The notes below the pieces were generated by a model. It saw only the letters and a program-made list of their open reading frames with translations, did no database searches and was not told the DNA's origin. Shown in pieces: positions 8,943 to 17,243 of a stretch of DNA of 64,000 bases. Numbering within the stretch: position 1 is the stretch's first letter; every line of letters begins with the position of its first letter. The position numbers and the translations under genes are program-made. The stretch comes from Porticoccus sp963925605 (GTDB lineage Bacteria; Pseudomonadota; Gammaproteobacteria; Pseudomonadales; Porticoccaceae): positions 1 through 64,000 of the forward strand of contig CAWURY010000001.1 in assembly GCA_963925605.1 (NCBI GenBank). Direction: 5' to 3'.

Positions 8943-9584
8943 CTATTTTTCGCTCTCATTTCTGGCTATCTTAGCTGCGACCCAAAATCCTGCGATATTA
9001 CTTTGCCATCGAGGCAAAATTGACGTGATAATAACCTGCTCTAATGCCACCCAAATATAAAATAACAACACGCCTCGTAAGAATAAAGCATCCCCCAACA
9101 AAGTTGCCATAAAATAAGCTGGTGCAATTGCGATAGATAAAATTTTAGCCGCAAGTGTATGATAATTAGGGAAACAACCGAATCTTGAACCGCAGACTAG
9201 TAATGGAACAATCCAGCAACTAAACGAGATAATGAAATAGCTGAGTTCGCTATGAAAAATTTCTGGCCACAACATTAACAATCCAAGCAACATGACTGAG
9301 TATGTAATTAAATCAGCCCAACTATCCAACCTAACACCAAATTCTGTTACTTGATTGAGGCGCCGAGCCAAATATCCATCTAAACAGTCTGTAGCCAATG
9401 AAAAAGCTAGAACCCATAAAAAAATCTCCGCCTGTTTTTCTGTCACCAAAAAAACAAGGACTGGAGCCAAGGCCACTCTAATTGAGCTAACCACGTTAGG
9501 GAAGTTTAGAACAAAATTATCAGTAGCCGCCTGATTATTTTTGATCACCCTATCTCTTATAGTCTTTCCTTTTTTCAAACCCAT
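8943..9584 (-). CDS. CDP-alcohol phosphatidyltransferase family membrane protein
   Basis: Integral membrane enzyme of 213 residues from the family that moves a phosphatidyl group from a CDP-linked lipid to an alcohol. The signature D-G-x2-A-R-x8-G-x3-D-x3-D is present as DGYLARRLNQVTEFGVRLD-SWAD at about residues 66-88, with several hydrophobic spans after it. The acceptor alcohol cannot be read from sequence; PgsA-like glycerophosphate or another is possible. The leader carries a (CCTAA)3 run at 9588-9602. It sits between rlmB and rpsF, not a place where pgsA is usually found. Confidence 0.75.
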   Translation of the reverse strand: MGLKKGKTIRDRVIKNNQAATDNFVLNFPNVVSSIRVALAPVLVFLVTEKQAEIFLWVLAFSLATDCLDGYLARRLNQVTEFGVRLDSWADLITYSVMLLGLLMLWPEIFHSELSYFIISFSCWIVPLLVCGSRFGCFPNYHTLAAKILSIAIAPAYFMATLLGDALFLRGVLLFYIWVALEQVIITSILPRWQSNIAGFWVAAKIARNESEK

Positions 9585-9611
9585 ACCCTAACCTAACCTA
9601 ACGTCAATTTT

Positions 9612-10376
9612 TCATTGTCTTTGTCTTAGAGCTTCAAATAAACAGATGCCCGTGGCAACAGAAACATTTAAGCTGCTGACAAGCCCCATCATAGGAAGCT
9701 TAGCCAATATATCGCAATTCTCTCTCGTTAGACGACGTAAGCCCTTTTCCTCCGCACCCATTACAATCGCTAACGGGCCTTTCAGGTCTGCGTCATAAAT
9801 TAATTGCTCTGCTTCGCCTGCGGTACCTATTATCCAAATGCCTCTTTCTTGAAGTTGTTTTAATGTTCGAGATAGATTGGTAACAACAATGAGCGGGATT
9901 ATTTCTGCTGCACCACTAGCAACTTTTTGCACTGTTGGCGTTATACCTACGGCATTATCTTTAGGCACAATGATCGCTTGAATACCGGCCGCCTCAGCTG
10001 AACGCATGCAGGCACCAAGATTATGAGGGTCTGTTATTCCATCTAAAATCAACAAAAATGGAGTCTGATCCAAGCAATTCAAAAGTTCAAATAAATAATT
10101 CTCATCTTGAACTCCGGCCCCCTCACAAAGGGCTGCTACGCCTTGATGAGGGCCGCTAGAGAGGGCGTCTAAATCTGACCGCAGAACCCAGGTAACTGGG
10201 ATATCCTGACGTTCAGCTAAATTGATAATTTTTTTTAATCTCTGATCATCGCGTCCTTTTTGGACCTTCAATTCTTGAATTTTTGATCCTGAGGTTTTCA
10301 ATACAGACTGGACGGCATGCAATCCAAACAGCCACTCGCATTCATGGCTACATTTTTCTTTTATACTTTCAGTCAT
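9612..10376 (-). CDS. rlmB: 23S rRNA 2'-O-methyltransferase (G2251)
   Basis: SpoU-family enzyme of 254 residues that methylates the ribose of G2251 in 23S rRNA. FGLHAVQSVLK begins the L30e-like substrate domain; the knotted SPOUT domain has LDGITDPHNLGACMRSAEAAG, VMGAEEKGLRRLTRENCD and MGLVSSLNVSVATGICLFE, the three SpoU motifs. The gene follows rnr after 29 nt, a pairing conserved across gammaproteobacteria. Confidence 0.93.
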   Translation of the reverse strand: MTESIKEKCSHECEWLFGLHAVQSVLKTSGSKIQELKVQKGRDDQRLKKIINLAERQDIPVTWVLRSDLDALSSGPHQGVAALCEGAGVQDENYLFELLNCLDQTPFLLILDGITDPHNLGACMRSAEAAGIQAIIVPKDNAVGITPTVQKVASGAAEIIPLIVVTNLSRTLKQLQERGIWIIGTAGEAEQLIYDADLKGPLAIVMGAEEKGLRRLTRENCDILAKLPMMGLVSSLNVSVATGICLFEALRQRQ

Positions 10377-10405
10377 TAACGGCCTGCCTAATTCAGCTTA
10401 ATTCT

Positions 10406-12727
10406 TTATTTACTTTTTGGGATGCGTTTTCTGTTAAAGCTAAGTTTTTTAGATACTTTTTTAAAACCCCCAGTAATATTTACGCTTTTTTTTTGCTCTT
10501 GCTCTACCAGCTCGAAATCAATTTTTCTTTCATCTAAGTCAACTCTAGCAACTCTAACCTTCAATTTATCGCCAAGACGAAAAATATTACTAGTCCTCTC
10601 CCCTACCAAACGATGATGAGCCACTTCATGATAATAATAATCCTTTGGCAGACCGGTTATATGAATCAAGCCTTCAATATACATCTCGCTTAACTGCACA
10701 AACAACCCAAATCCAGCAACCGAAACAACAACACCGAAAAATTCCTCACCCACACGAGATACCAAGAACTCACATTTAAGCCAATTAACAACATCTCGAG
10801 TGGCTTCATCTGCTCTTCGCTCTGTCATTGAGCATTGCTCGCCAGCAACAGCTAGGAATTTTTCATCATAAGGGTATATCTGGGCCTGGCTTAAAACTGG
10901 AGCGCCTTCGACCACATGCGTATGTAAAGCTTTTAGCTTCTTACGAATTAAATATCGAATTGCCCTATGCACCAAAAGATCGGGATAGCGGCGAATAGGG
11001 GAAGTGAAATGCGTGTACTCAGGATAATTTAAACCAAAGTGGCCATCATTTTCTGGCGTATAGGTCGCCCTGTTCATGGATCGCAATATGACCGTCTGAA
11101 TAACACTGGCATCTGGGCGCTCAAACGTCTGAGAAAGAATTCCCTGGAAGTCTTTAGGGCTAGGATCATCTCCGCCCGGCAAACCCAAGCCTAACTCCCC
11201 CAGAAACTCCCTAAGGTTGGCTAATTTTTCCTGTCTGGGTCCTTGGTGAGCACGATATAGTGCAGGAATTTTATTTTTTTTCAAAAATTTAGCCGCACAG
11301 ACATTAGCGCAAAGCATACACTCTTCAATTAGTCTATGAGCCTGTGTTCGGATAACTGGGGTTATCTCTTGAATTTTTCGCTCCGTATCAAAAATAATCT
11401 GGGCTTCTTGGGATTCAAATTCAATGGCTCCCCTTAGTTTTCTTGCTTCAAGTAATTCACAATAAAGATCTGTTAAATTATCTATATGCTTAGCTATTAA
11501 CTGAAACTGTTTTCGAATGCTGCTCTTGGTGTCACCTTTCTGGGCTATAATACCTGCTACTTGAGTGTATGTGAGCCGAGCATGGGAGTGAATCAACCCC
11601 TCAAGAAATTGAAATCGCGTCACACCTCCATTCTTGTCTAGCGTCATTTCGCAAACTAAGGTCAAACGGTCTACATGGGGCTTAAGTGAGCACAAACCAT
11701 TGGATAGTTTTTCTGGCAACATAGGTACAACATGCTGGGGGAAATATACAGAATTTCCTCTTTCGTATGCCTCTTTATCCAAAGCTTTTGATACGGGAAC
11801 ATAGTGGGAAACATCTGCAATGGCGACATATAATACCCAGCCACCTCGGGGACGCGGTTCACAATATACTGCATCATCAAAGTCTCGAGCGTCTTCGCCA
11901 TCAATTGTTACAAATGGCAAATGACGTAAATCTACTCTAAATTTTTTATCTTTTTCTGAAACTTCATCACTAATAGACTCAATAGCGCTCAGTACCGAAT
12001 CAGGCCATACATTTGGAATACCATAATTATGCACAGCAATATCAATTTCCATTCCCGGGGCCAGGTGCACGCCAAGAACCTGAATAATATGACCAGCAGG
12101 CAGATTTTTCCTGCTCGGTTGTACAACAATCTCAACTACTACGATTTGCCCTGATTCTGCATTATTGCCTTGGCCGACAGGGATCATAATATCATGAGTA
12201 ATTTTTGGATTGTCAGGCCTGACAAACTGAATGCTGTTCTCCATGAAAAATCGACCGACCAAAGTCGTTGTTCTGTGCTCTATTACTTCTACAATAGATC
12301 CCTCTTGTCGGCCGCGCTTATCTGTCCCAGTAACTCTAACAAGGACCTCATCTCCATCCAAAACTCTCCGCATTTGACGACTAGACAGGTATAAGTCTCC
12401 TCCTCCATTCACATGCGTAACGAAACCAAAACCCTCTGGATGGCCAATCACTCTGCCTTTTATAAGATTCATTTTATCCAAAGCACCATAAGCATGGCGG
12501 CGATTTTTGACTAGCTGTCCATCTCGTTCCATCGCAACTAGACGACGCCTAACTGCCTCATAGGCACGCTCATCCTGTATGCCAAAATCTAAGCATAATT
12601 CCTCATGGGTAAGCGGGCCTAGACTTTTACCAAGAAAATCAAGAATGTACTCTCGGCTGGGTATAGGATTGTCATACTTCGCAGCCTCTCTCTCAGCAAA
12701 AGAATCTTTATTAATATGTTTTTTCAT
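10406..12727 (-). CDS. rnr: Ribonuclease R
   Basis: Processive 3'-5' exoribonuclease of 773 residues able to degrade structured RNA. Order of parts: N-terminal helix-turn-helix (to about residue 80), cold-shock domains, the RNB catalytic domain with the metal-binding block DLRHLPFVTIDGEDARDFDDAV (about 270-290) and later HFGLNYPEYTHFTSPIRRYPDL, an S1 domain (VGEEFFGVVVSVAGFGLFVQL), and a lysine-rich tail. The divergent neighbour is the Bax-like gene. Identification is firm. Confidence 0.96.
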   Translation of the reverse strand: MKKHINKDSFAEREAAKYDNPIPSREYILDFLGKSLGPLTHEELCLDFGIQDERAYEAVRRRLVAMERDGQLVKNRRHAYGALDKMNLIKGRVIGHPEGFGFVTHVNGGGDLYLSSRQMRRVLDGDEVLVRVTGTDKRGRQEGSIVEVIEHRTTTLVGRFFMENSIQFVRPDNPKITHDIMIPVGQGNNAESGQIVVVEIVVQPSRKNLPAGHIIQVLGVHLAPGMEIDIAVHNYGIPNVWPDSVLSAIESISDEVSEKDKKFRVDLRHLPFVTIDGEDARDFDDAVYCEPRPRGGWVLYVAIADVSHYVPVSKALDKEAYERGNSVYFPQHVVPMLPEKLSNGLCSLKPHVDRLTLVCEMTLDKNGGVTRFQFLEGLIHSHARLTYTQVAGIIAQKGDTKSSIRKQFQLIAKHIDNLTDLYCELLEARKLRGAIEFESQEAQIIFDTERKIQEITPVIRTQAHRLIEECMLCANVCAAKFLKKNKIPALYRAHQGPRQEKLANLREFLGELGLGLPGGDDPSPKDFQGILSQTFERPDASVIQTVILRSMNRATYTPENDGHFGLNYPEYTHFTSPIRRYPDLLVHRAIRYLIRKKLKALHTHVVEGAPVLSQAQIYPYDEKFLAVAGEQCSMTERRADEATRDVVNWLKCEFLVSRVGEEFFGVVVSVAGFGLFVQLSEMYIEGLIHITGLPKDYYYHEVAHHRLVGERTSNIFRLGDKLKVRVARVDLDERKIDFELVEQEQKKSVNITGGFKKVSKKLSFNRKRIPKSK

Positions 12728-12868
12728 TTTCGCTTCATTAATTAAATGATACCGTACTTACGAGATGACCTTTTTTTTATTTTTAATAATGGTCAAATTG
12801 TTCCATGCTATCAAAACATATTGTTCTAAAATTAACCAACCACTTGTAAAAAAACAAAGTGACATAAT

Positions 12869-13543
12869 ATGAACTATAAAAACATATGCCTAAGCGTCTT
12901 AGCAATAATAAGCTTATTTGTATATCAATTCCTATCATCCGATGATGACCATAAAGGCAAAACTATCTCAGTTGCTGATAAAAAAGCCCATTTCCATAAA
13001 ATGATATTGCCGGCTATCGACGAAATATTCCATGAACGCATGCTAATTTATAAAAAAATCAAATTTTTAGAGAAAAATAATGCCATCCCGGAGATACAAT
13101 TATTAATTACAAAATACAACACCGCTAACCTGGAAAAACTTAAGCAATACATATACCCACACCCCAAGAGTATTGCTGTAGCCCAAGCAGCAATGGAGAG
13201 CGGCTGGGGAACTTCGCGATTCGCTAAAAAAGCCAATAACTATTTTGGTATTTGGTCTTTTAGCGACAAGGATGACCGTATCTCCGCTAACAAAAAAAGA
13301 GGCTCTACAACTATTTGGCTAAAAAAATACCCTTCTATTTCTGATAGCGTCCGCGATTATTATAATTTTATAGGCAATGGAAAGGCATTTGAGGAATTCA
13401 ATCGACAGAAGCTTCTCACCAAAAATCCACTCGAGCTAGTTAAGTACTTAGATCAATATTCTGAAAAAGGCGCCGAATACGGCAATGAGCTAACTAATAT
13501 TATCAATTCTAATGACTATGTTAGTCACGATGCAAATCTATAA
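12869..13543 (+). CDS. Bax-like glucosaminidase with N-terminal membrane anchor
   Basis: A 224-residue protein with one N-terminal hydrophobic segment (residues 7-22) and a C-terminal domain resembling E. coli Bax and GH73 N-acetylglucosaminidases. AVAQAAMESGWGTSRFAKKANNYFGIWSF contains the probable catalytic Glu in ESGWGTSRFA, and the later YPSISDSVRDYYNFIG is also a family block. It probably trims peptidoglycan in the periplasm. It starts the accessory-looking stretch and is transcribed away from rnr. Exact bond specificity is not visible. Confidence 0.8.
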   Translation: MNYKNICLSVLAIISLFVYQFLSSDDDHKGKTISVADKKAHFHKMILPAIDEIFHERMLIYKKIKFLEKNNAIPEIQLLITKYNTANLEKLKQYIYPHPKSIAVAQAAMESGWGTSRFAKKANNYFGIWSFSDKDDRISANKKRGSTTIWLKKYPSISDSVRDYYNFIGNGKAFEEFNRQKLLTKNPLELVKYLDQYSEKGAEYGNELTNIINSNDYVSHDANL

Positions 13544-13563
13544 CGGAAGTTTATTTATGTAAG

Positions 13564-13980
13564 TTAAACGCGGCCATAAACTCGCATTCTTGGTTTTCTG
13601 TTGAAGTTATTTTGGCTATCGCGAACCCCAGCCAACTGTTTTTTTATTTGTAAAGAGATTTTATAGACCCCCTTAAATAACTGTTTCTCATAGAGATATT
13701 CTCCATTTATAGCATTAAATTTTCTAATAATTTCCATAGATAACATATCTATTTCTGATTCAGGAAAAGAGCCCTGACTCAAATTTTCAAGCACCTGACA
13801 TCTCAATTCAAAACTTTTGGATGCGCGGGCGACTGCTTGGGTCACTTGATGATTGCTTGCGCCCTTTTTTAACCCCAGTGCAAAGTAAAAAAATTTAGCC
13901 TTTGATGCAGCTAGTAGGCGCGTCGGGATAGTTCTCTGATAATGCAGGCTTCCTTTTTTGACAGACACATATTTGGGCAT
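13564..13980 (-). CDS. Short protein resembling a tyrosine-recombinase N-terminal domain
   Basis: A 138-residue protein. The first 60 residues (YVSVKKGSLHYQRTIPTRLL, then FYFALGLKKGAS and VARASKSFELRC) resemble the DUF6538-type arm domain found at the start of many phage-like integrases, where a beta-hairpin is followed by a short helix. There is no core-binding or catalytic domain: the frame ends after a basic tail and the next gene lies on the other strand. It is either an integrase remnant or a free-standing DNA-binding protein. The ATG at 13980 is chosen; the TTG three codons earlier has no better ribosome site. Confidence 0.5.
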   Translation of the reverse strand: MPKYVSVKKGSLHYQRTIPTRLLAASKAKFFYFALGLKKGASNHQVTQAVARASKSFELRCQVLENLSQGSFPESEIDMLSMEIIRKFNAINGEYLYEKQLFKGVYKISLQIKKQLAGVRDSQNNFNRKPRMRVYGRV

Positions 13981-13997
13981 AGATACCAAACTTGAAG

Positions 13998-14016
13998 TAA
14001 GTTAAGTGCTAACTTA
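13998..14016. repeat. Inverted repeat upstream of the integrase-like gene
   Basis: TAAGTTA and TAACTTA form a 7-bp palindrome around AGTGC, 18 bp upstream of the gene's ATG. Its size and place suit an operator; this is inference only. Confidence 0.4.
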
Positions 14017-14040
14017 ATAGTTTATATTAATGGAAATTAA

Positions 14041-14259
14041 AATGGAAAAAAACACTTTTCTGCCAACCAAGGCTCAAAACAGCTTACACAGGACTCAAGA
14101 CAACTTGTAGCCCGTCTGTCCAGATTTATAGATCATCTGCTAGTAGATGCTTGTATACTAAATATAGCGTTTCTTTCTTTTACACTAAGCTATACTATTT
14201 TGCTTGCGGCAAACCAAACATTATTTAACCTCATAAATGTCCAAATAAATACTGGCTAG
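14041..14259 (+). pseudogene. Gene remnant without a start, RDD-like membrane segment
   Basis: Between 13981 and 14441 there is no intact gene. One plus-strand frame reads about 72 codons to a TAG at 14257 and contains QLVARLSRFIDHLLVDACIL followed by a hydrophobic span. The R-F-I-D pattern before a membrane helix is like the first helix of RDD-family proteins. No ATG, GTG or TTG stands ahead of the conserved part in this frame; the ATG at 14042 is in another frame and ends at once. It is best read as a decayed fragment, with low certainty on family. Confidence 0.3.
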
Positions 14260-14339
14260 GCAGGAAAGAATAACAAAATGACATAAAGGTAAATTGATTT
14301 TTATATTTTTCGTTAATATAATTATTCGTGGTGACGACT

Positions 14340-14373
14340 ATGCTTTACTATAAAATATGCTTTACTATAAAAT
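14340..14373. repeat. 17-bp tandem direct repeat
   Basis: ATGCTTTACTATAAAAT occurs twice back to back in the intergenic stretch before the unknown gene at 14442. Each copy contains a TATAAAAT, so the duplication also doubles a possible -10 element. Confidence 0.85.
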
Positions 14374-14441
14374 ATTTTTCATCGAGCTGCACGGCTACCT
14401 TGCGTTGCTTAAAAAATTGAACATATAAGAGCTTTAAAGAA

Positions 14442-14777
14442 ATGACACGAAAAATTAATCAACAAACACGCAGAGCAAAAATAAAAGATCAGCCATTTGT
14501 AAATTTACTAATGCCAACAGGCTCAGATGCAGGAAGAGAAGATCTTGAAAAACAAAGGGCCCGCATAAGGAAGATCAACAAGACCGCGGCAAAGAAAATA
14601 TTTGTGCCATTTTCAACAAATATGGAGCAACGAAAAGCTGCAATAGAACTCCGAACAAAGGGTAGAAAACTTGTATCAGGTCTACCTGGTCAAGTGCCTG
14701 ATTACGAAGACCTAGAGTGCTCACTTCACCTGGTTGAGGTGAATGGGCAATTTATAGTAGTGCCGGTTGGGCAGTAG
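14442..14777 (+). CDS. Hypothetical basic protein
   Basis: A 111-residue protein I do not recognise. The first 75 residues are rich in Lys and Arg (RKINQQTRRAKIKD, KQRARIRKINKTAAKK), suggesting nucleic-acid contact, and the last 25 are acidic then hydrophobic (DYEDLECSLHLVEVNGQFIV). No signal peptide or membrane helix is seen. The ribosome site is weak. It stands alone, with an inverted repeat just downstream. Coding is likely because of the length and the absence of a better frame, but it is not proven. Confidence 0.5.
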   Translation: MTRKINQQTRRAKIKDQPFVNLLMPTGSDAGREDLEKQRARIRKINKTAAKKIFVPFSTNMEQRKAAIELRTKGRKLVSGLPGQVPDYEDLECSLHLVEVNGQFIVVPVGQ

Positions 14778-14781
14778 TCTT

Positions 14782-14810
14782 TTAGGCAGGAATTTCTTAG
14801 TCCCGCCTAA
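14782..14810. repeat. Inverted repeat downstream of the basic hypothetical gene
   Basis: TTAGGC-A-GGA pairs with TCC-C-GCCTAA (one mismatch) around an 8-nt loop. It starts 5 bp after the stop codon. There is no T-tract, so a terminator role is only possible. Confidence 0.45.
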
Positions 14811-14875
14811 GGACGATATTCTGAAAATAAAGCAACTATATAATTTCTGAATAAATTATATAAATCAGCTGCCGG

Positions 14876-15184
14876 TCAGTCAATTTTTTCAGCAAACGGC
14901 TTTCCTGTAAGTTCGATCACTATTTCTTTTTTGCAGGTAATAATCGTCACCTTGTTTTCGCCAGACCAATCCATGGAGACTAGATCATCCATCAGCTCAT
15001 CATCAAGCGCATCTCCTTGATTGGTCTCGGCATAAGAAATAATTTCTGGAAACACAATACGTAACGACGGCTCTTCATCTGAGGGATCCCCTAGACACTC
15101 TATAAATAATAAACGCACATCAATGTCATATACCAGATTAGAGATATAAGGGGAGCTACTTCCCAGCAGTGTCGTTAATGTCAT
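14876..15184 (-). CDS. Hypothetical acidic protein
   Basis: A 102-residue acidic protein of unknown family. The middle DPSDEEPSLRIVFPEI and ALDDELMDDLVSMDW stretches are strongly acidic; the C-terminus (KVTIITCKKEIVIELTGKPF) looks like beta strands. It has no membrane helix or signal peptide. It is divergent from the YciH gene with a 143-bp spacer and convergent with the basic hypothetical gene. No function can be given. Confidence 0.5.
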   Translation of the reverse strand: MTLTTLLGSSSPYISNLVYDIDVRLLFIECLGDPSDEEPSLRIVFPEIISYAETNQGDALDDELMDDLVSMDWSGENKVTIITCKKEIVIELTGKPFAEKID

Positions 15185-15327
15185 AATTTTTATCCTAGGA
15201 TTTTATTTAGCGTAATGTATTAGCACAACAAGTCACCTAGACAAGTATACATCAGTAGCTAGGTATTCTTTATTGTGATTTACCGTTATTCTATTTGAAT
15301 AATTTTTTTATTTTATGGAGTTTTCAA

Positions 15328-15642
15328 ATGTCCAACGAAAGCAGCTTAGTCTACTCCACAGAAACTGGTCGAATTAAACCCCCTAAGGAGCACAAAGACA
15401 GGCCAACCAGTAATGGAACCGTCCGAATTCGCTTCGAAAAAAAAGGCAGAAAAGGGAGCGGTGTTACAACTATTTCTGGCCTGAAAATTCTCGATGAAGA
15501 ATTAAAAAATTTAGCCAAAAATCTTAAGCAACTTTGTGGGACAGGTGGCACTTTAAAGAATTATACAATTGAAATACAAGGCGACCACAGAGAAAAGCTA
15601 CGTACAAATTTAGAGCAGCGAGGCCATATTGTTTCGCAGTAA
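15328..15642 (+). CDS. yciH: SUI1/YciH family translation factor-like protein
   Basis: A 104-residue bacterial homologue of eIF1/SUI1. Family blocks are VRIRFEKKGRKGSGVTTISGL and LCGTGGTLKNYTIEIQGDH, ending with a short strand. In E. coli YciH binds the 30S subunit and behaves as a stress-related initiation inhibitor. The start at 15328 is chosen because GGAG lies 7 nt upstream and YciH homology begins there; the frame extends 11 codons further. The gene is intact although it lies beside the broken selO. Confidence 0.9.
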   Translation: MSNESSLVYSTETGRIKPPKEHKDRPTSNGTVRIRFEKKGRKGSGVTTISGLKILDEELKNLAKNLKQLCGTGGTLKNYTIEIQGDHREKLRTNLEQRGHIVSQ

Positions 15643-15701
15643 GAGCCTGTTTTTATAGCAAGCCGTACAGAGGTCAAAGTGAGCAATCTTGAGCTATTTA
15701 A

Positions 15702-17164
15702 AAATTTAATAATAGCTTCGCCACACTAGGAGACGAATTTTTTACTCGACTTGCGCCTACAGGCCTACCAAAACCATACCTAATAACCATTAACCATTAA
15801 CTATTAACCATGCCGCTCTATGATTGCTTGGACTGCCTTTCCAGACAGACTCTGCGGCCTTACTGCCAGACTGGTTTGTGCAATGGTGTAGCGGAAACTC
15901 CACTATCGAAGGAAGCGATCCATTAGCTATGGCTTACAACGGTCATCAGTTTGGGGCTACTCCCCACAACTAGGAGACGACAGGGCCTGCTGCTTGGAGA
16001 GATTGAAGGTCCAACAGGAAAATGGGATGTGCACCTTAAGGGTGCAGACAAAACACCCTATTCTCGTTTTGGAGATGGCAAAGCCATCTTGCGATCAACG
16101 ATAAGAGGATACCTTTGCAGTGAAGCCATGCATGGTCTTGGTATCAGCACAACACGAGCACTTAGTATTTTTTCAAGCGAAGAGCCTGTTTACAGGGAGC
16201 AGCCCGAGAAAGCTGCTATATTGACTCGCCTAGCGCGAAGTCATATCAGATTTGGTTCTTTTGAATATTTTCATCACACACAAAATGCTGCATGCGTCAA
16301 AAAACTAGCTGGCTATGTAATTGCATAGCATCTCCCAGAACTAAAAGAAACGATAATCGTTATCTTGAGATGTTCAGGCATACAGTCCACAAGACAGCTA
16401 AATTAATTGCACAATGGCAGGCCGTAGGTTTTTCTCACGGCGTCATGAATACAGACAATATGTCCATTGTCGGCGAAACAATGACTATGGGCCATTCGAA
16501 TTTTTAGACAACTACAACCCAAATTTCATTTGCCACCATTCTGACACCAGCGGCCGCTATTCCTTTAAGCGGCAGCCTGCCGTAGGGCTATGGAATTATA
16601 ACGCCCTAGCCAATGCCCTCACTAGTCTGTTGTCACCAGAACAACTAATAACTGCACTGAAAGAATACGAACCATTATTCTTTGATACCCTGTTAGAGCT
16701 ATACAGAAACAAGCTAGGTCTACTAGCGCCGCAGTTAAATGATCAAGATTTAATTGATGAGTTACTAGTAATACTAGAGAGCGACAAAATTGATTACAAC
16801 ATTTTCTTTCGACGCCTTTGCTTTCTTGGCGAAAAAAATGGCTATAAAAAATTTATAAGACTTATTTATTCATCGAGATAAATTCAACCAATGGATAAAG
16901 AAATATCAAGATCGTCTTGCTTTTGAAAGAGCAGACAATAATGCCAGAAAAAGCAAAATGATTGACAACAACCCAAAATATATTTTTCGAAATTACATGG
17001 CAGAAATAGCAATTCGAAAAGCTGAGGACGAAAAGAACTATTCAGAAATAAACCGGATACTTAGATTGCTGCAATCGCCTTATGACGAGCATCCGGATTG
17101 CGAAGAATGCGCAAAACTTCCGCCCAAATGGAGTGAAGAAATAAGTGTAAGCTGCTCTTCCTAA
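15702..17164 (+). pseudogene. selO: selO (YdiU) pseudogene, protein adenylyltransferase
   Basis: SelO is a pseudokinase-fold enzyme that transfers AMP to proteins. Almost the whole gene is recognisable but lies in several frames: NSFATLGDEFFTRLAPTGLP (from 15711), LLPDWFVQWCSGN and NGHQFG (frame 2), LLLGEIEGPTGKWDVHLKGAD and YSRFGDGKAILRSTIRGY, IAQWQAVGFSHGVMNTDNMS, LDNYNPNFICHHSDTSGRYS, and the end NPKYIFRNYMAEIAIRKAE to EISVSCSS. I see in-frame stops at 15821 (TGA) and 16326 (TAG) and frame changes near 15790-15805, 15957, 15985, 16345, 16485 and 16870. No functional product is possible without repair. The C-terminal Cys is where selenocysteine lies in some eukaryotic SelO. Confidence 0.92.
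15784..15811 (+). repeat. Heptanucleotide tandem repeat inside selO
   Basis: Four copies of TAACCAT (third copy TAACTAT) run head to tail. Two copies would keep SelO in frame (ITINHAAL); the extra 14 bp shift it by two, which matches the frame change observed here. Confidence 0.85.
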
Positions 17165-17243
17165 AAAAATGAAAGCACCTTGATTCTTATGAAAATATAG
17201 CCTGAAATAACAAGAGATAACCCATGTTCACCATCAAAATAAT

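Noticed and set aside
16958..17164. Separate 68-residue gene downstream of selO fragments
   Set aside because: Its sequence is the SelO C-terminus (NPKYIFRNYMAEIAI to the CSS end), so it belongs to the pseudogene.
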